12,203 nt of DNA from a candidate division Zixibacteria bacterium RBG_16_43_9 (GCA_001775355.1 MEWM01000108.1:1-12203), one strand, 5' to 3'; counted from the first letter of the stretch, positions 6,289 to 12,054 are shown. Notes: generated by a model from the letters alone, not told the origin. Translations and numbers: made by a program.

Positions 6289-7314
6289 CTACACAATCAA
6301 CATCGCATCCCCGTAACTGTAGAATCTGTACTTTTCTTTTATAGCTTCCTGGTAAGCATTGAAAATAAGCTCTTTTCCTGCAAAAGCAGATACCAGTAAA
6401 AAAAGTGTCGACTTGGGGAGATGGAAATTGGTGATCATTCCATCAACCATTCTGAAATCATAAGGTGGATAGATAAACTTTCTGGTCCAGCCTTTATGCG
6501 ATCCGTTGTTGTTTTCAAACACAGTTTCCAGCGTCCTGACTGCTGAGGTCCCCACTGCAAAAACTTTTCCACCATTCTTCCTGACTGAGATTATTTTCTC
6601 ATACGACTCATTGCATATCTCGAAATACTCTTCTTCCATTTTATGCTCTTCAAAATCTGAAGCCCGGATCGGCCTGAAAGTCCCCCAGCCGATATGCAGA
6701 GTAATCGGAATAACCTCTATTCCTTTTTCCTTAATCTTCTCCAAAAGCTCTGGCGTGAAATGTAAACCTGCAGTTGGAGCCGCAACTGCTCCTCGCTCTC
6801 TGGCATAGACGGTCTGGTATCTATCCCTGTCCTTCAAATCAGCTTCTCTTTTGATGTAAGGAGGCAAAGGGGTGTTCCCTATCCTTTCCAGAAGTTCAAA
6901 AATATCCCCTTTATAATCGAACCGGGCTAAGTCTCCTTCAGTGGTGCTCTCCTTCAAAATCTCACAGCTCAGACTCCCCTGATTAAAACTTATGACTGAC
7001 CCAAGCGTGATTTTCTTTCTGGGCTTTAGCAAAACCTCCCACAGATTGTCCTCTAAATTCCTGAGCAGGAAAACCTCTGCTCTAATCCCATCCCTTTGAT
7101 TTATGCCGAATAGCCTGGCTGGAAAAACTCTGGTTTGATTAACGACCACTGCGTCTTCTGGGTTAAGATAATCGATAATATCGAAAAATTTTCTATGCTC
7201 CAGCTCACCAGTATCTCGATGCAAGACTAAAAGCTTGGAATGGTCCCTTTTTTCCGCAGGATACTGAGCAATTAATTCCTTGGGTAATTTGAAATCGAAA
7301 TCAGTCAGCTTCAT
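6289..7314 (-). CDS. queA: S-adenosylmethionine:tRNA ribosyltransferase-isomerase
   Basis: Moves the ribosyl part of S-adenosylmethionine onto 7-aminomethyl-7-deazaguanine in tRNA, forming epoxyqueuosine at the wobble position. The 341 residues match the family. Signatures include DFDFKLPKELIAQYP with RDHSKLLVL near the start, VVVNQTRVFPARLFG, APTAGLHFTPELLEKIK, LHIGWGTFRPI and MITNFHLPKSTLFLLVSAF. The ATG at 7314 is the only sensible start because the family begins MKxxDFDF. There is no Shine-Dalgarno sequence before it; a REP hairpin ends 5 bases upstream. It lies in the same orientation as queH, whose product performs the next reaction, but 428 bases of repeat-rich DNA separate them. Confidence 0.98.
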   Translation of the reverse strand: MKLTDFDFKLPKELIAQYPAEKRDHSKLLVLHRDTGELEHRKFFDIIDYLNPEDAVVVNQTRVFPARLFGINQRDGIRAEVFLLRNLEDNLWEVLLKPRKKITLGSVISFNQGSLSCEILKESTTEGDLARFDYKGDIFELLERIGNTPLPPYIKREADLKDRDRYQTVYARERGAVAAPTAGLHFTPELLEKIKEKGIEVIPITLHIGWGTFRPIRASDFEEHKMEEEYFEICNESYEKIISVRKNGGKVFAVGTSAVRTLETVFENNNGSHKGWTRKFIYPPYDFRMVDGMITNFHLPKSTLFLLVSAFAGKELIFNAYQEAIKEKYRFYSYGDAMLIV

Positions 7315-7319
7315 ATTTT

Positions 7320-7342
7320 GTAGTTGCCCAATTTATTGGGCA
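7320..7342 (+). repeat. REP-like unit (TGCCCAAT stem) abutting the queA start
   Basis: GTAG at 7320-7323, one T, then the perfect palindrome TGCCCAAT-TT-ATTGGGCA (7325-7342). Its head is 5 bases from the queA start codon, occupying the place where a ribosome site would normally lie. Confidence 0.75.
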
Positions 7343-7380
7343 TCTTTTAATCGTCTGACGTAATTTAAGCCCGTCGTCTT

Positions 7381-7422
7381 GCAGTTGCCCAACTTATCGT
7401 GCTCGATGAATCGAGCAACTAC
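7381..7422 (-). repeat. REP-like unit (TGCTCGAT stem) with partial inverted partner
   Basis: On the minus strand GTAG (7422-7419) is followed by a T and the perfect palindrome TGCTCGAT-TC-ATCGAGCA (7417-7400). The adjoining GCAGTTGCCCAA at 7381-7392 resembles the first half of the unit at 7320 with one head change, forming a hybrid pair. Confidence 0.7.
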
Positions 7423-7442
7423 GTATTCTTGTTATGCAACCG

Positions 7443-7474
7443 GTAAACCCACGTTGCCCCCAACGTGGGTTTAC
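7443..7474. repeat. Perfect 14-bp stem hairpin
   Basis: GTAAACCCACGTTG (7443-7456) pairs fully with CAACGTGGGTTTAC (7461-7474) across a CCCC loop. On the plus strand it is followed by TCTTTTATTT, terminator-like, yet no plus-strand gene precedes it. On the transcribed minus strand no T-run follows. It may be another dispersed repeat type. Confidence 0.6.
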
Positions 7475-7559
7475 TCTTTTATTTCCTGAAAAATATATTA
7501 AACAGAACAAAAAGCAAGGAGAGAATTAGGCTGAGCAGAAGCGAGGAAGTCAGGGGAAA

Positions 7560-7626
7560 GTAGGTCGGGCTGTCAAAGACTGCCCGACAAACTCCTTCGT
7601 CGGGTAGCTTGCGCAACCCGACCTAC
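7560..7626. repeat. BIME: two GTAG-headed REP units in inverted orientation
   Basis: The clearest pair in the window. Plus-strand unit 7560-7588: GTAG, arms GTCGGGC/GCCCGAC, a T-T mismatch, inner stem GTC/GAC and an AAA loop. Minus-strand unit 7599-7626: arms GTCGGGT/ACCCGAC with the GTAG head ending at 7626. A 10-base linker separates them. Confidence 0.85.
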
Positions 7627-7649
7627 TCTTTCTATCCGATCCATTCTTT

Positions 7650-7730
7650 AACCTCCCCTTTATCCCCTCCTTGCAAAGGAGGGGATTGAAGTCTCCCTCT
7701 CCTTTCCAAGGAGAGGGCAGGGGTGAGGTT
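7650..7730. repeat. AACCTC/GAGGTT palindromic element, copy 5
   Basis: An 81-bp copy with intact ends and both hairpins, and a 10-base spacer unlike the other copies. A 15-bp direct repeat, ACCCGACCTACTCTT, flanks it at 7616-7630 and 7736-7750. Confidence 0.9.
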
Positions 7731-7732
7731 CT

Positions 7733-7746
7733 GTTACCCGACCTAC
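7733..7746 (-). repeat. REP head remnant overlapping the queH stop codon
   Basis: The minus strand reads GTAGGTCGGGTAAC, the head and first arm of the GTCGGGT unit without the second arm. The TAG of its GTAG head is the queH stop codon (7743-7745). Confidence 0.55.
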
Positions 7747-8321
7747 TCTTGAAGCCTGAAGCCTTTTTCCTGCCAGATCGGATATGACCCCTTTTTATTG
7801 TAGTATCTTTCTTTTTCGCTGAAAATACAGCCGCAGTATTTCTGACGATACAGGCTCAGTTCCTTAGCCATAGCTTTCCCTTCATAATATCCAGGCCTTA
7901 AGTCCTCATAGAAGAATTTGACATCATATTTCTTAGCTAACTCTTCTCCAATCTCATTGATAAGCTCATGTTTCTGCGTAGGGCTAACTAAAAGGGTAGT
8001 GGAAAAAGCCTCAAAGCCCTTTTCTTTTGCTACACTGGCAGTTCTTGCCAATCTTAACTGGTAACAGAACCTGCAGCGATCATCCAAATGTGGCATGACT
8101 GCCTGAAGGTATTCTACTAAATCATAAGAGTCTTCATAGATCATCGGAAAAACCCTTGCCCACTCTAAATATCTTGCCGCTTCTAACCTGTTCTGGTATT
8201 CGGTGTAAGGGTGGATATTAGGATTATACCAGAAGCCGGTGAGTTTATGTCCCTTCTCTGTCAACCTTTTCAAAGGATACATCAGACAGGGGCCGCAGCA
8301 GACGTGCATTAAAATATTCAT
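7743..8321 (-). CDS. queH: Epoxyqueuosine reductase QueH
   Basis: Reduces epoxyqueuosine in tRNA to queuosine, replacing the unrelated cobalamin-dependent QueG. The 192-residue protein has the family's cysteine pattern: C8, C9 and C12 in HVCCGPC, C83 and C86 in DDRCRFCYQLRL, and C163 and C165 in KYCGCIFSE. In characterised QueH the adjacent pair and the CxxC hold a 4Fe-4S cluster, and the late CxC lies close by. FWYNPNIHPYTEYQNR and TTLLVSPTQKHE are also typical. AAGGA about 9 bases upstream supports the ATG at 8321. Downstream on the same strand, queA encodes the preceding step. The last codons run into a REP head, which supplies the TAG stop, so the native C-terminus may have been slightly altered. 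Confidence 0.96.
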   Translation of the reverse strand: MNILMHVCCGPCLMYPLKRLTEKGHKLTGFWYNPNIHPYTEYQNRLEAARYLEWARVFPMIYEDSYDLVEYLQAVMPHLDDRCRFCYQLRLARTASVAKEKGFEAFSTTLLVSPTQKHELINEIGEELAKKYDVKFFYEDLRPGYYEGKAMAKELSLYRQKYCGCIFSEKERYYNKKGSYPIWQEKGFRLQE

Positions 8322-8345
8322 ACTTTCTTATCCTTATACGACGTC

Positions 8346-9365
8346 TCAAAAAAGCTCCGGTTGAGATTTCGATTCTTTTTTTATCTCTAAATGACGGTAA
8401 GCTGAATCCGTGGCGACTCGTCCTCTGGGTGTTCGTGCTAACAGCCCTTCCTGGATCAAAAAAGGCTCGTAAATTTCCTCAATCGTATCCTCCTCTTCCC
8501 CAACTGCCACCGCAATCGTATTTATGCCAACCGGACCCCCTTTAAATTTTTGAATAATTACTTCTAAAATCCTTTTGTCCATCTCATCTAAGCCCAATTC
8601 ATCCACCTCTAACATCTTTAGAGCCTCTATTGCTACTTTACGGTCTATCTTCCCTTTCGCCTTGACCTGAGCGTAGTCTCTGACCCTTCTTAAAAGCCGG
8701 TTAGCCACCCTGGGTGTACCTCTGGACCTTTTGGCTATCTCCATTGCCCCTTCATCTGTGACGAAAATATTTAGTATCTTAGCTGAGCGATGCACGATCT
8801 TATATATATCCTCAGGCGTATAAAAATCTAACCTGCTGACTACCCCGAACCTCGATCTTAGAGGTGAGGTTAGAAGTCCCGCCCTGGTAGTTGCACCGAT
8901 CAGGGTAAACCGGTTCAGGTTTATCTTTACCGATCTGGCAGAAGGTCCTTTTTCTATCATTATGTCTAAGGTGAAATCTTCCATAGCCGGATATAGATAT
9001 TCTTCTACTATATGACTCAGACGGTGAATTTCATCTATAAATAAAACTTCCCCTTTTTGCAGATTAGTCAGAATCCCGGCTAAGTCTGCTGGTTTTTCAA
9101 GGATAGGACCTGAGGTGGATTTTATATTCGTCCCTATCTCCTTGGCGATGATGAAGGCTAAGGTAGTCTTTCCCAGTCCTGGAGGACCATAGAAAAGAGT
9201 GTGCTCCAAGGACTCTTTTCTTTTTCTGGCCGCTTGAATAAAAATATTCAGATTTTCCTTAACTTTTTCCTGCCCCACGAACTCCTCAAAGCGAGTAGGA
9301 CGCAGAGTTAAATCTAATTCCTGCTCTTCAGTAGAAACCTGGGGGGATGTGATTCTTTCTGTCAT
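8346..9365 (-). CDS. ruvB: Holliday junction branch-migration ATPase RuvB
   Basis: Hexameric AAA+ motor that, with RuvA, drives branch migration of Holliday junctions. Counting from the ATG at 9365, the protein is 339 residues, typical for the family. It starts MTERITSP and continues [15 protein letters not shown]. Walker A is GPPGLGKT (60-67) and Walker B is LFIDEIH (D111, E112). Sensor and arginine-finger elements lie in [19 protein letters not shown]. The C-terminal winged helix includes [10 protein letters not shown] and RTPRGRVAT. An in-frame ATG at 9395 would add ten residues ([10 protein letters not shown]), but these are read from a 7-bp repeat and lack a ribosome site. It is co-directional with ruvA, 60 bases downstream of it. 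Confidence 0.98.
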   Translation of the reverse strand: MTERITSPQVSTEEQELDLTLRPTRFEEFVGQEKVKENLNIFIQAARKRKESLEHTLFYGPPGLGKTTLAFIIAKEIGTNIKSTSGPILEKPADLAGILTNLQKGEVLFIDEIHRLSHIVEEYLYPAMEDFTLDIMIEKGPSARSVKINLNRFTLIGATTRAGLLTSPLRSRFGVVSRLDFYTPEDIYKIVHRSAKILNIFVTDEGAMEIAKRSRGTPRVANRLLRRVRDYAQVKAKGKIDRKVAIEALKMLEVDELGLDEMDKRILEVIIQKFKGGPVGINTIAVAVGEEEDTIEEIYEPFLIQEGLLARTPRGRVATDSAYRHLEIKKESKSQPELF

Positions 9366-9377
9366 AATCTTCAATAC

Positions 9378-9443
9378 GTAGACAGTAGACAGCATACAGG
9401 GGGGTTGCGTGGCCCTGTCTACTGTCTACTGTTTTCTGTCTAC
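9378..9443. repeat. Heptamer array forming a 15-bp inverted repeat at the ruvA/ruvB junction
   Basis: GTAGACAGTAGACAG (9378-9392) is perfectly complementary to CTGTCTACTGTCTAC (9415-9429), with a 22-base loop. Both arms are tandem 7-mers, and a further degenerate unit extends to 9443. The right part encodes the end of ruvA including its stop (9426-9428). A 15-bp stem in the leader of ruvB could affect ruvB expression. Confidence 0.75.
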
Positions 9444-10037
9444 TTGCCTCAAAGCTTTCTTAATCAATTCCTCTACTGTCAGCTTCTCTTTAATCCCTTC
9501 TTTCCCTTTGTCAATCGCTTTTTTTGCTTCGTAGCGGCTGTATCCTAAGGAGCAAAGGGCTAAAATCGCTTCCTGTTCGATCAGTGCTTCGGTTTGACTC
9601 TTTGAATCGACTTTCAACTCTTTTTTCAGGTCCAGCTTCCCGAATTTTTCCTTAAGCTCTACCACTAACCTCTGGGCAGTTTTCCTGCCTATGCCCGGGA
9701 TGTTGGTGAGAAAGTCAATGTGCTCCTCCATTATCGCTCTGTGAAAATCCTCAACTGAGATGAAAGATAAAATCCCCAGCCCGGTTTTTGGACCTATCCC
9801 GTTAACCGAGATCAGAAGCTCGAACAGCCATTTCTCTTCCGGGGTGTAAAACCCGAAAAGCTGAAGGCAGTCTTCCCGCACATGCTGGTAGGTTATGATT
9901 TTTACCTTTGAGCCTGGCTCACCTAACCTGTCGTAAGTGGAGATAGGTATATTAACGCAATATCCCACCCCATTTACCTCCAGGATTAATTGGGTGGGAT
10001 TTTTCTCTACCAGTTTACCTTCTAAATAGGCAATCAA
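9426..10037 (-). CDS. ruvA: Holliday junction DNA-binding protein RuvA
   Basis: Tetrameric protein that grips Holliday junctions and loads RuvB. The 203 residues match the family. The N-terminal OB-fold domain starts MIAYLEGKL and includes NGVGYCVNIP. The two helix-hairpin-helix motifs are NGIGPKTGLGIL and IPGIGRKTAQRLVVELK. The C-terminal RuvB-contacting domain has EAILALCSLGYSRYEAKKAI. The start codon is TTG at 10037, supported by AGGAAG about 7 bases upstream and by the MIAYLxG family start. A 149-base gap with two REP units separates it from ruvC. The last codons are made of the 7-bp repeat at the ruvB junction. Confidence 0.97.
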   Translation of the reverse strand: MIAYLEGKLVEKNPTQLILEVNGVGYCVNIPISTYDRLGEPGSKVKIITYQHVREDCLQLFGFYTPEEKWLFELLISVNGIGPKTGLGILSFISVEDFHRAIMEEHIDFLTNIPGIGRKTAQRLVVELKEKFGKLDLKKELKVDSKSQTEALIEQEAILALCSLGYSRYEAKKAIDKGKEGIKEKLTVEELIKKALRQVDRKQ

Positions 10038-10093
10038 AATTTTCTTCCTATCTGATAAATAGATGGTTCAGAGTGCTCTGAAAAACTTTTTCT

Positions 10094-10116
10094 GCAGGGC
10101 TGGGAGCCCTGCCTAC
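10094..10116 (-). repeat. REP-like unit (GCAGGGCT stem)
   Basis: On the minus strand GTAG (10116-10113) is directly followed by the perfect palindrome GCAGGGCT-CCC-AGCCCTGC (10112-10094). It is paired head-to-head with the unit at 10141, opposite to the outward arrangement of the BIMEs at 6204 and 7560. It lies between ruvC and ruvA. Confidence 0.7.
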
Positions 10117-10140
10117 GTGTTCGTAAGGTTTTGATTTCTC

Positions 10141-10164
10141 GTAGGTCGGGCACCTCTGCCCGAC
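10141..10164 (+). repeat. REP-like unit (GTCGGGC stem)
   Basis: GTAG at 10141-10144, then GTCGGGC (10145-10151), loop ACCTCT, and GCCCGAC (10158-10164). A run of seven T follows on the plus strand, but no plus-strand gene ends here, so terminator function is unlikely. Confidence 0.75.
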
Positions 10165-10186
10165 CACTCTTTTTTTAGAGACCTCG

Positions 10187-10708
10187 TTAGGTATCCTTGA
10201 TCATCTCCTTTAAACGCTTTTTACTGACTAACTTGTTCAAATGACATAGGGCTATCGCCAGTGCATCTGAGGCATCCTCAGGCTCAGGCAGGTTTTTGAG
10301 TTGCAGGATATTTTTCACCATAAACTGCACCTGGGTCTTGGAAGCTGCTCCTGTGCCGACGATCGAGGATTTAACTTCTCTGGGCGAATATTCGGCAATT
10401 GGGATTTTCGCCTGGGCACCTGCCAGTAAAACCACACCCCTTACCTGTCCCATTACCAGAGCAGACTTGGCATTTTTACTGTAAAAAGCTTCTTCAATTG
10501 CTAACTGGTCTGGCTTTATCCTGGAGATGACATCAGTAATGCATGAGTATATCTCTTCTAATCTTAAGGACAATGGTTTCTTATAGGAGACCTTAATGGT
10601 ACCATAGTCGATCAGGACTGCTTTGTCATGACTTCCTTTTACCACGCCGTACCCGGTTACCCCGCTTCCCGGGTCTATCCCCAAGATTACCAGATCGTCC
10701 TTATTCAA
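10187..10708 (-). CDS. ruvC: Holliday junction resolvase RuvC
   Basis: Dimeric, magnesium-dependent endonuclease that cuts Holliday junctions after RuvAB branch migration. From the TTG at 10708 the protein is 173 residues, equal to E. coli RuvC. The catalytic acids are the Asp of GIDPGSGVTGYG (residue 12), a Glu in LAIEEAFYSKNAKSAL and the two Asp of EDASDALAIALCHLN. KSSIVGTGAASKTQVQ is also typical. GGAGG about 8 bases before the TTG supports this start. The frame stays open upstream to a TTG at 10834, adding 42 residues, but that extension (SPLPSPWKGEG..., PLLFKEGTKGRLK) is translated repeat copy 6 and is rejected. It follows yebC, a common arrangement. Confidence 0.96.
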   Translation of the reverse strand: MNKDDLVILGIDPGSGVTGYGVVKGSHDKAVLIDYGTIKVSYKKPLSLRLEEIYSCITDVISRIKPDQLAIEEAFYSKNAKSALVMGQVRGVVLLAGAQAKIPIAEYSPREVKSSIVGTGAASKTQVQFMVKNILQLKNLPEPEDASDALAIALCHLNKLVSKKRLKEMIKDT

Positions 10709-10736
10709 GTACCTGCCTCCAGCAGCTTTATCCTTT

Positions 10737-10817
10737 AACCTCCCCTTTGTCCCCTCCTTGAAAAGGAGGGGATAGGTTTCCCCCTCTCCTTTCCAAGGAG
10801 AGGGCAGGGGTGAGGTT
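10737..10817. repeat. AACCTC/GAGGTT palindromic element, copy 6
   Basis: An 81-bp copy with intact ends and both hairpins (loops GAA and TCC). It lies between the yebC stop and the ruvC start, 28 bases from the latter, so both hairpins would sit in the leader of ruvC on a shared transcript. Confidence 0.9.
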
Positions 10818-10842
10818 TCACTATCTTCTTTCAATTATCCAT

Positions 10843-11598
10843 CTAAGATTTGATGCTCATCTTCTCCATTATCTCTTCTGCGATATCGAAGTTGGCATAT
10901 ACCTTCGACACGTCCTCATGGTCTTCCAGACCCTCCATCAGCTTGAGCATCTGCTCAGCCTCTTTCCCTTCTAATTTCACAGTGGTCTGAGGAAGCATAG
11001 TCTGTTCTGCGCTGGAATATTTTATTTTGTTCTGGTCTAAGGCCTGTTTGACCGTCTCAAATCGATTGTAAGGGGTAACAATCTCATAATATTCCCTTTC
11101 AGACTTCATATCTATTGCTCCTGCTTCTAACACGATTTCCAGGAGCTTATCCTCATCCACTGGTGCTTTCTCTACCAGGATTAACCCCCTCTTTTCAAAC
11201 ATCCAGCCAACGCACCCGACCTCGCCTAAATTGCCTCCGTAACGGTCAAAGATATGCCTGATCTCGGAAACGGTCCGGTTTTTATTGTCAGTGGTGACCT
11301 CGACTAAAATTGCCACTCCACCTGGTCCATATCCTTCATAGCTGACCTCTTCATAAGAAACTCCAGGAAGCTCCCCTGTACCTTTTTTGACAGCTCTATC
11401 GATATTGGCTGCCGGCATATTAGCCCCCTTAGCCGCCTGAATAGCCGCCCTTAGCCTGGGGTTCCCATCAGTATCTCCTCCACCATGCCTGGCCGCCACG
11501 GTTAGCTCCTTTATGAGCTTGGTGAAGACTTTACCACGTTCTGAATCGGTTTTCTCTTTTTTTCTTTTTATGGTTGCCCATTTCGAATGTCCAGACAT
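10843..11598 (-). CDS. yebC: YebC/PmpR (TACO1) family protein
   Basis: A 251-residue cytoplasmic protein of the YebC/TACO1 family, long annotated as a transcriptional regulator and more recently linked to relief of ribosome stalling; its role here is not provable from sequence. It starts with the invariant [14 protein letters not shown], followed by [17 protein letters not shown] and a [15 protein letters not shown] segment. [31 protein letters not shown] and [14 protein letters not shown] are also hallmarks, with the acidic C-terminal domain intact. GGGAGG at suitable spacing supports the ATG at 11598. It is probably the first gene of the ruv operon, because a long repeat-filled gap with a candidate promoter lies upstream. 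Confidence 0.97.
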   Translation of the reverse strand: MSGHSKWATIKRKKEKTDSERGKVFTKLIKELTVAARHGGGDTDGNPRLRAAIQAAKGANMPAANIDRAVKKGTGELPGVSYEEVSYEGYGPGGVAILVEVTTDNKNRTVSEIRHIFDRYGGNLGEVGCVGWMFEKRGLILVEKAPVDEDKLLEIVLEAGAIDMKSEREYYEIVTPYNRFETVKQALDQNKIKYSSAEQTMLPQTTVKLEGKEAEQMLKLMEGLEDHEDVSKVYANFDIAEEIMEKMSIKS

Positions 11599-11615
11599 AT
11601 TATATCCTCCCTTGG

Positions 11616-11660
11616 ATCCGTGGGTGGATCTTACAGGTCCTGCGGATCCGTTTCACGGAT
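11616..11660 (-). promoter_or_regulatory. Possible structured leader of yebC
   Basis: In the presumed yebC leader, ATCCGTG and CACGGAT (11654-11660 and 11616-11622 on the plus strand) can pair over a 31-base interior that repeats GGATCC and contains CAGGACCTG. An alternative small hairpin ATCCGT-GAA-ACGGAT competes with it. It could be a regulatory fold or just another dispersed repeat; no known riboswitch was recognised. Confidence 0.3.
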
Positions 11661-11680
11661 TAATGAACTTATTTCCTTTT

Positions 11681-11711
11681 ATAATAAACAGAATCTATCG
11701 AAAAAAGGCAA
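11681..11711 (-). promoter_or_regulatory. Candidate sigma-70-type promoter for yebC-ruv
   Basis: On the minus strand TTGCCT (11711-11706) and TATTAT (11686-11681) are 19 bases apart, about 85 bases before the yebC start. The region between is A+T-rich. The spacing is longer than the 17-base optimum, so this is a tentative call. Confidence 0.35.
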
Positions 11712-11773
11712 TAGAAAATTTGAGTTGTTTCTGGAGATACGGAAGGAAACGACCGACTGTCGTGTTAATACGG

Positions 11774-11846
11774 GTAGGTCGGGCTATCCCGGACTTAGCG
11801 GGACTGCTCGACAAATGCAACGTCCGACACAAAGGTCGGACACTAC
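11774..11846. repeat. Hybrid BIME of two different REP types
   Basis: Plus-strand unit: GTAG at 11774, outer arms GTCGGGC (11778-11784) and GCTCGAC (11806-11812), with an extra inner hairpin TCCCG/CGGGA between them. Minus-strand unit: GTAG head at 11846-11843, one A/T, and arms GTCCGAC (11822-11828) and GTCGGAC (11835-11841). The two stems are different sequences. Confidence 0.65.
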
Positions 11847-11854
11847 AAACAAAG

Positions 11855-11890
11855 CCCTCTCCTTCTTAAGGAGAGGGTTAGGGTGAGGTT
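11855..11890. repeat. AACCTC/GAGGTT element, copy 7, right half only
   Basis: Hairpin 2 (CCCTCTCCTT/AAGGAGAGGG, loop CTT) and the GGGTGAGGTT end are present. Hairpin 1 and the AACCTC end are missing, replaced by BIME-adjacent sequence. The orientation is the same as that of the other six copies. Confidence 0.8.
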
Positions 11891-11894
11891 CCGG

Positions 11895-11918
11895 GCGAAC
11901 CTGAAAGGTTCGCACTAC
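11895..11918 (-). repeat. REP-like unit (GCGAACCT stem)
   Basis: On the minus strand GTAG (11918-11915), one T, then the perfect palindrome GCGAACCT-TTC-AGGTTCGC (11913-11895). It begins only 5 bases after repeat copy 7. Confidence 0.7.
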
Positions 11919-11936
11919 GAAAAAAAGAACTCTTTT

Positions 11937-11964
11937 GTCGGGTAGCTTGCGCAACCCGACATAC
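11937..11964 (-). repeat. REP-like unit (GTCGGGT stem) with altered head
   Basis: The arms GTCGGGT and ACCCGAC with the GCTTGCGCA core are identical to the right half of the BIME at 7560. The head reads GTAT instead of GTAG, and no partner unit is adjacent. Confidence 0.65.
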
Positions 11965-12001
11965 TTTCTGCTATTGGAGCTTCTTACCGAAAAAGATAGG
12001 G

Positions 12002-12021
12002 GTCAGGAGGAAACTCCTGAC
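12002..12021 (-). terminator. Candidate terminator hairpin behind the outer-membrane gene
   Basis: GTCAGGAG and CTCCTGAC form a perfect 8-bp stem with a 4-base loop, starting 33 bases after the stop codon of the right-edge gene. On the transcribed strand it is followed by CCCTATCTTTTTC, a displaced T-rich stretch, so termination is plausible but not ideal. It might instead be a further dispersed repeat. Confidence 0.4.
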
Positions 12022-12054
12022 ACCATCATAAAATTCTGATGAATCCTTGAACTT

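Larger units (their letters stand above)
7315..7742. other. Gene-free, repeat-rich gap between queH and queA (428 bp)
   Basis: From left to right this stretch holds REP units at 7320 and 7381-7422, a 14-bp stem hairpin at 7443-7474, a short A+T-rich section (7479-7559), a BIME at 7560-7626, AACCTC copy 5 at 7650-7730 and a REP remnant at 7733-7746. I found no convincing promoter or RNA gene. One minus-strand frame ending at 7479 encodes a hydrophobic tail but has no credible start. Confidence 0.7.
11599..12054. other. Gene-free, repeat-packed gap upstream of yebC (456 bp)
   Basis: It contains, from the yebC side, a structured leader (11616-11660), a candidate promoter (11681-11711), a BIME (11774-11846), a half AACCTC element (11855-11890), two more minus-strand REP units (11895-11918 and 11937-11964) and a hairpin behind the outer-membrane gene (12002-12021). 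Short plus-strand reading frames across it are made of repeat sequence and show no protein-like signal. Confidence 0.7.

Noticed and set aside
7443..7490. Plus-strand terminator (14-bp stem followed by TCTTTTATTT)
   Set aside because: No plus-strand gene precedes it, and on the transcribed strand the T-run is absent; kept only as a hairpin.
9366..9395. Longer RuvB start at 9395
   Set aside because: The ten extra residues come from the 7-bp repeat, lack a ribosome site, and the family start MTERITSP begins at 9365.
10141..10180. Intrinsic terminator on the plus strand (hairpin plus T7)
   Set aside because: No plus-strand gene exists upstream; the hairpin is a REP unit and the T-run is likely coincidental.
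11513..11886. Plus-strand reading frames upstream of yebC
   Set aside because: They overlap yebC antisense or consist of REP and palindromic repeat sequence, with no protein-like signature.
427..11890. CRISPR array
   Set aside because: The repeats are widely spaced, palindromic and located between genes; there is no regular repeat-spacer unit and no cas gene.
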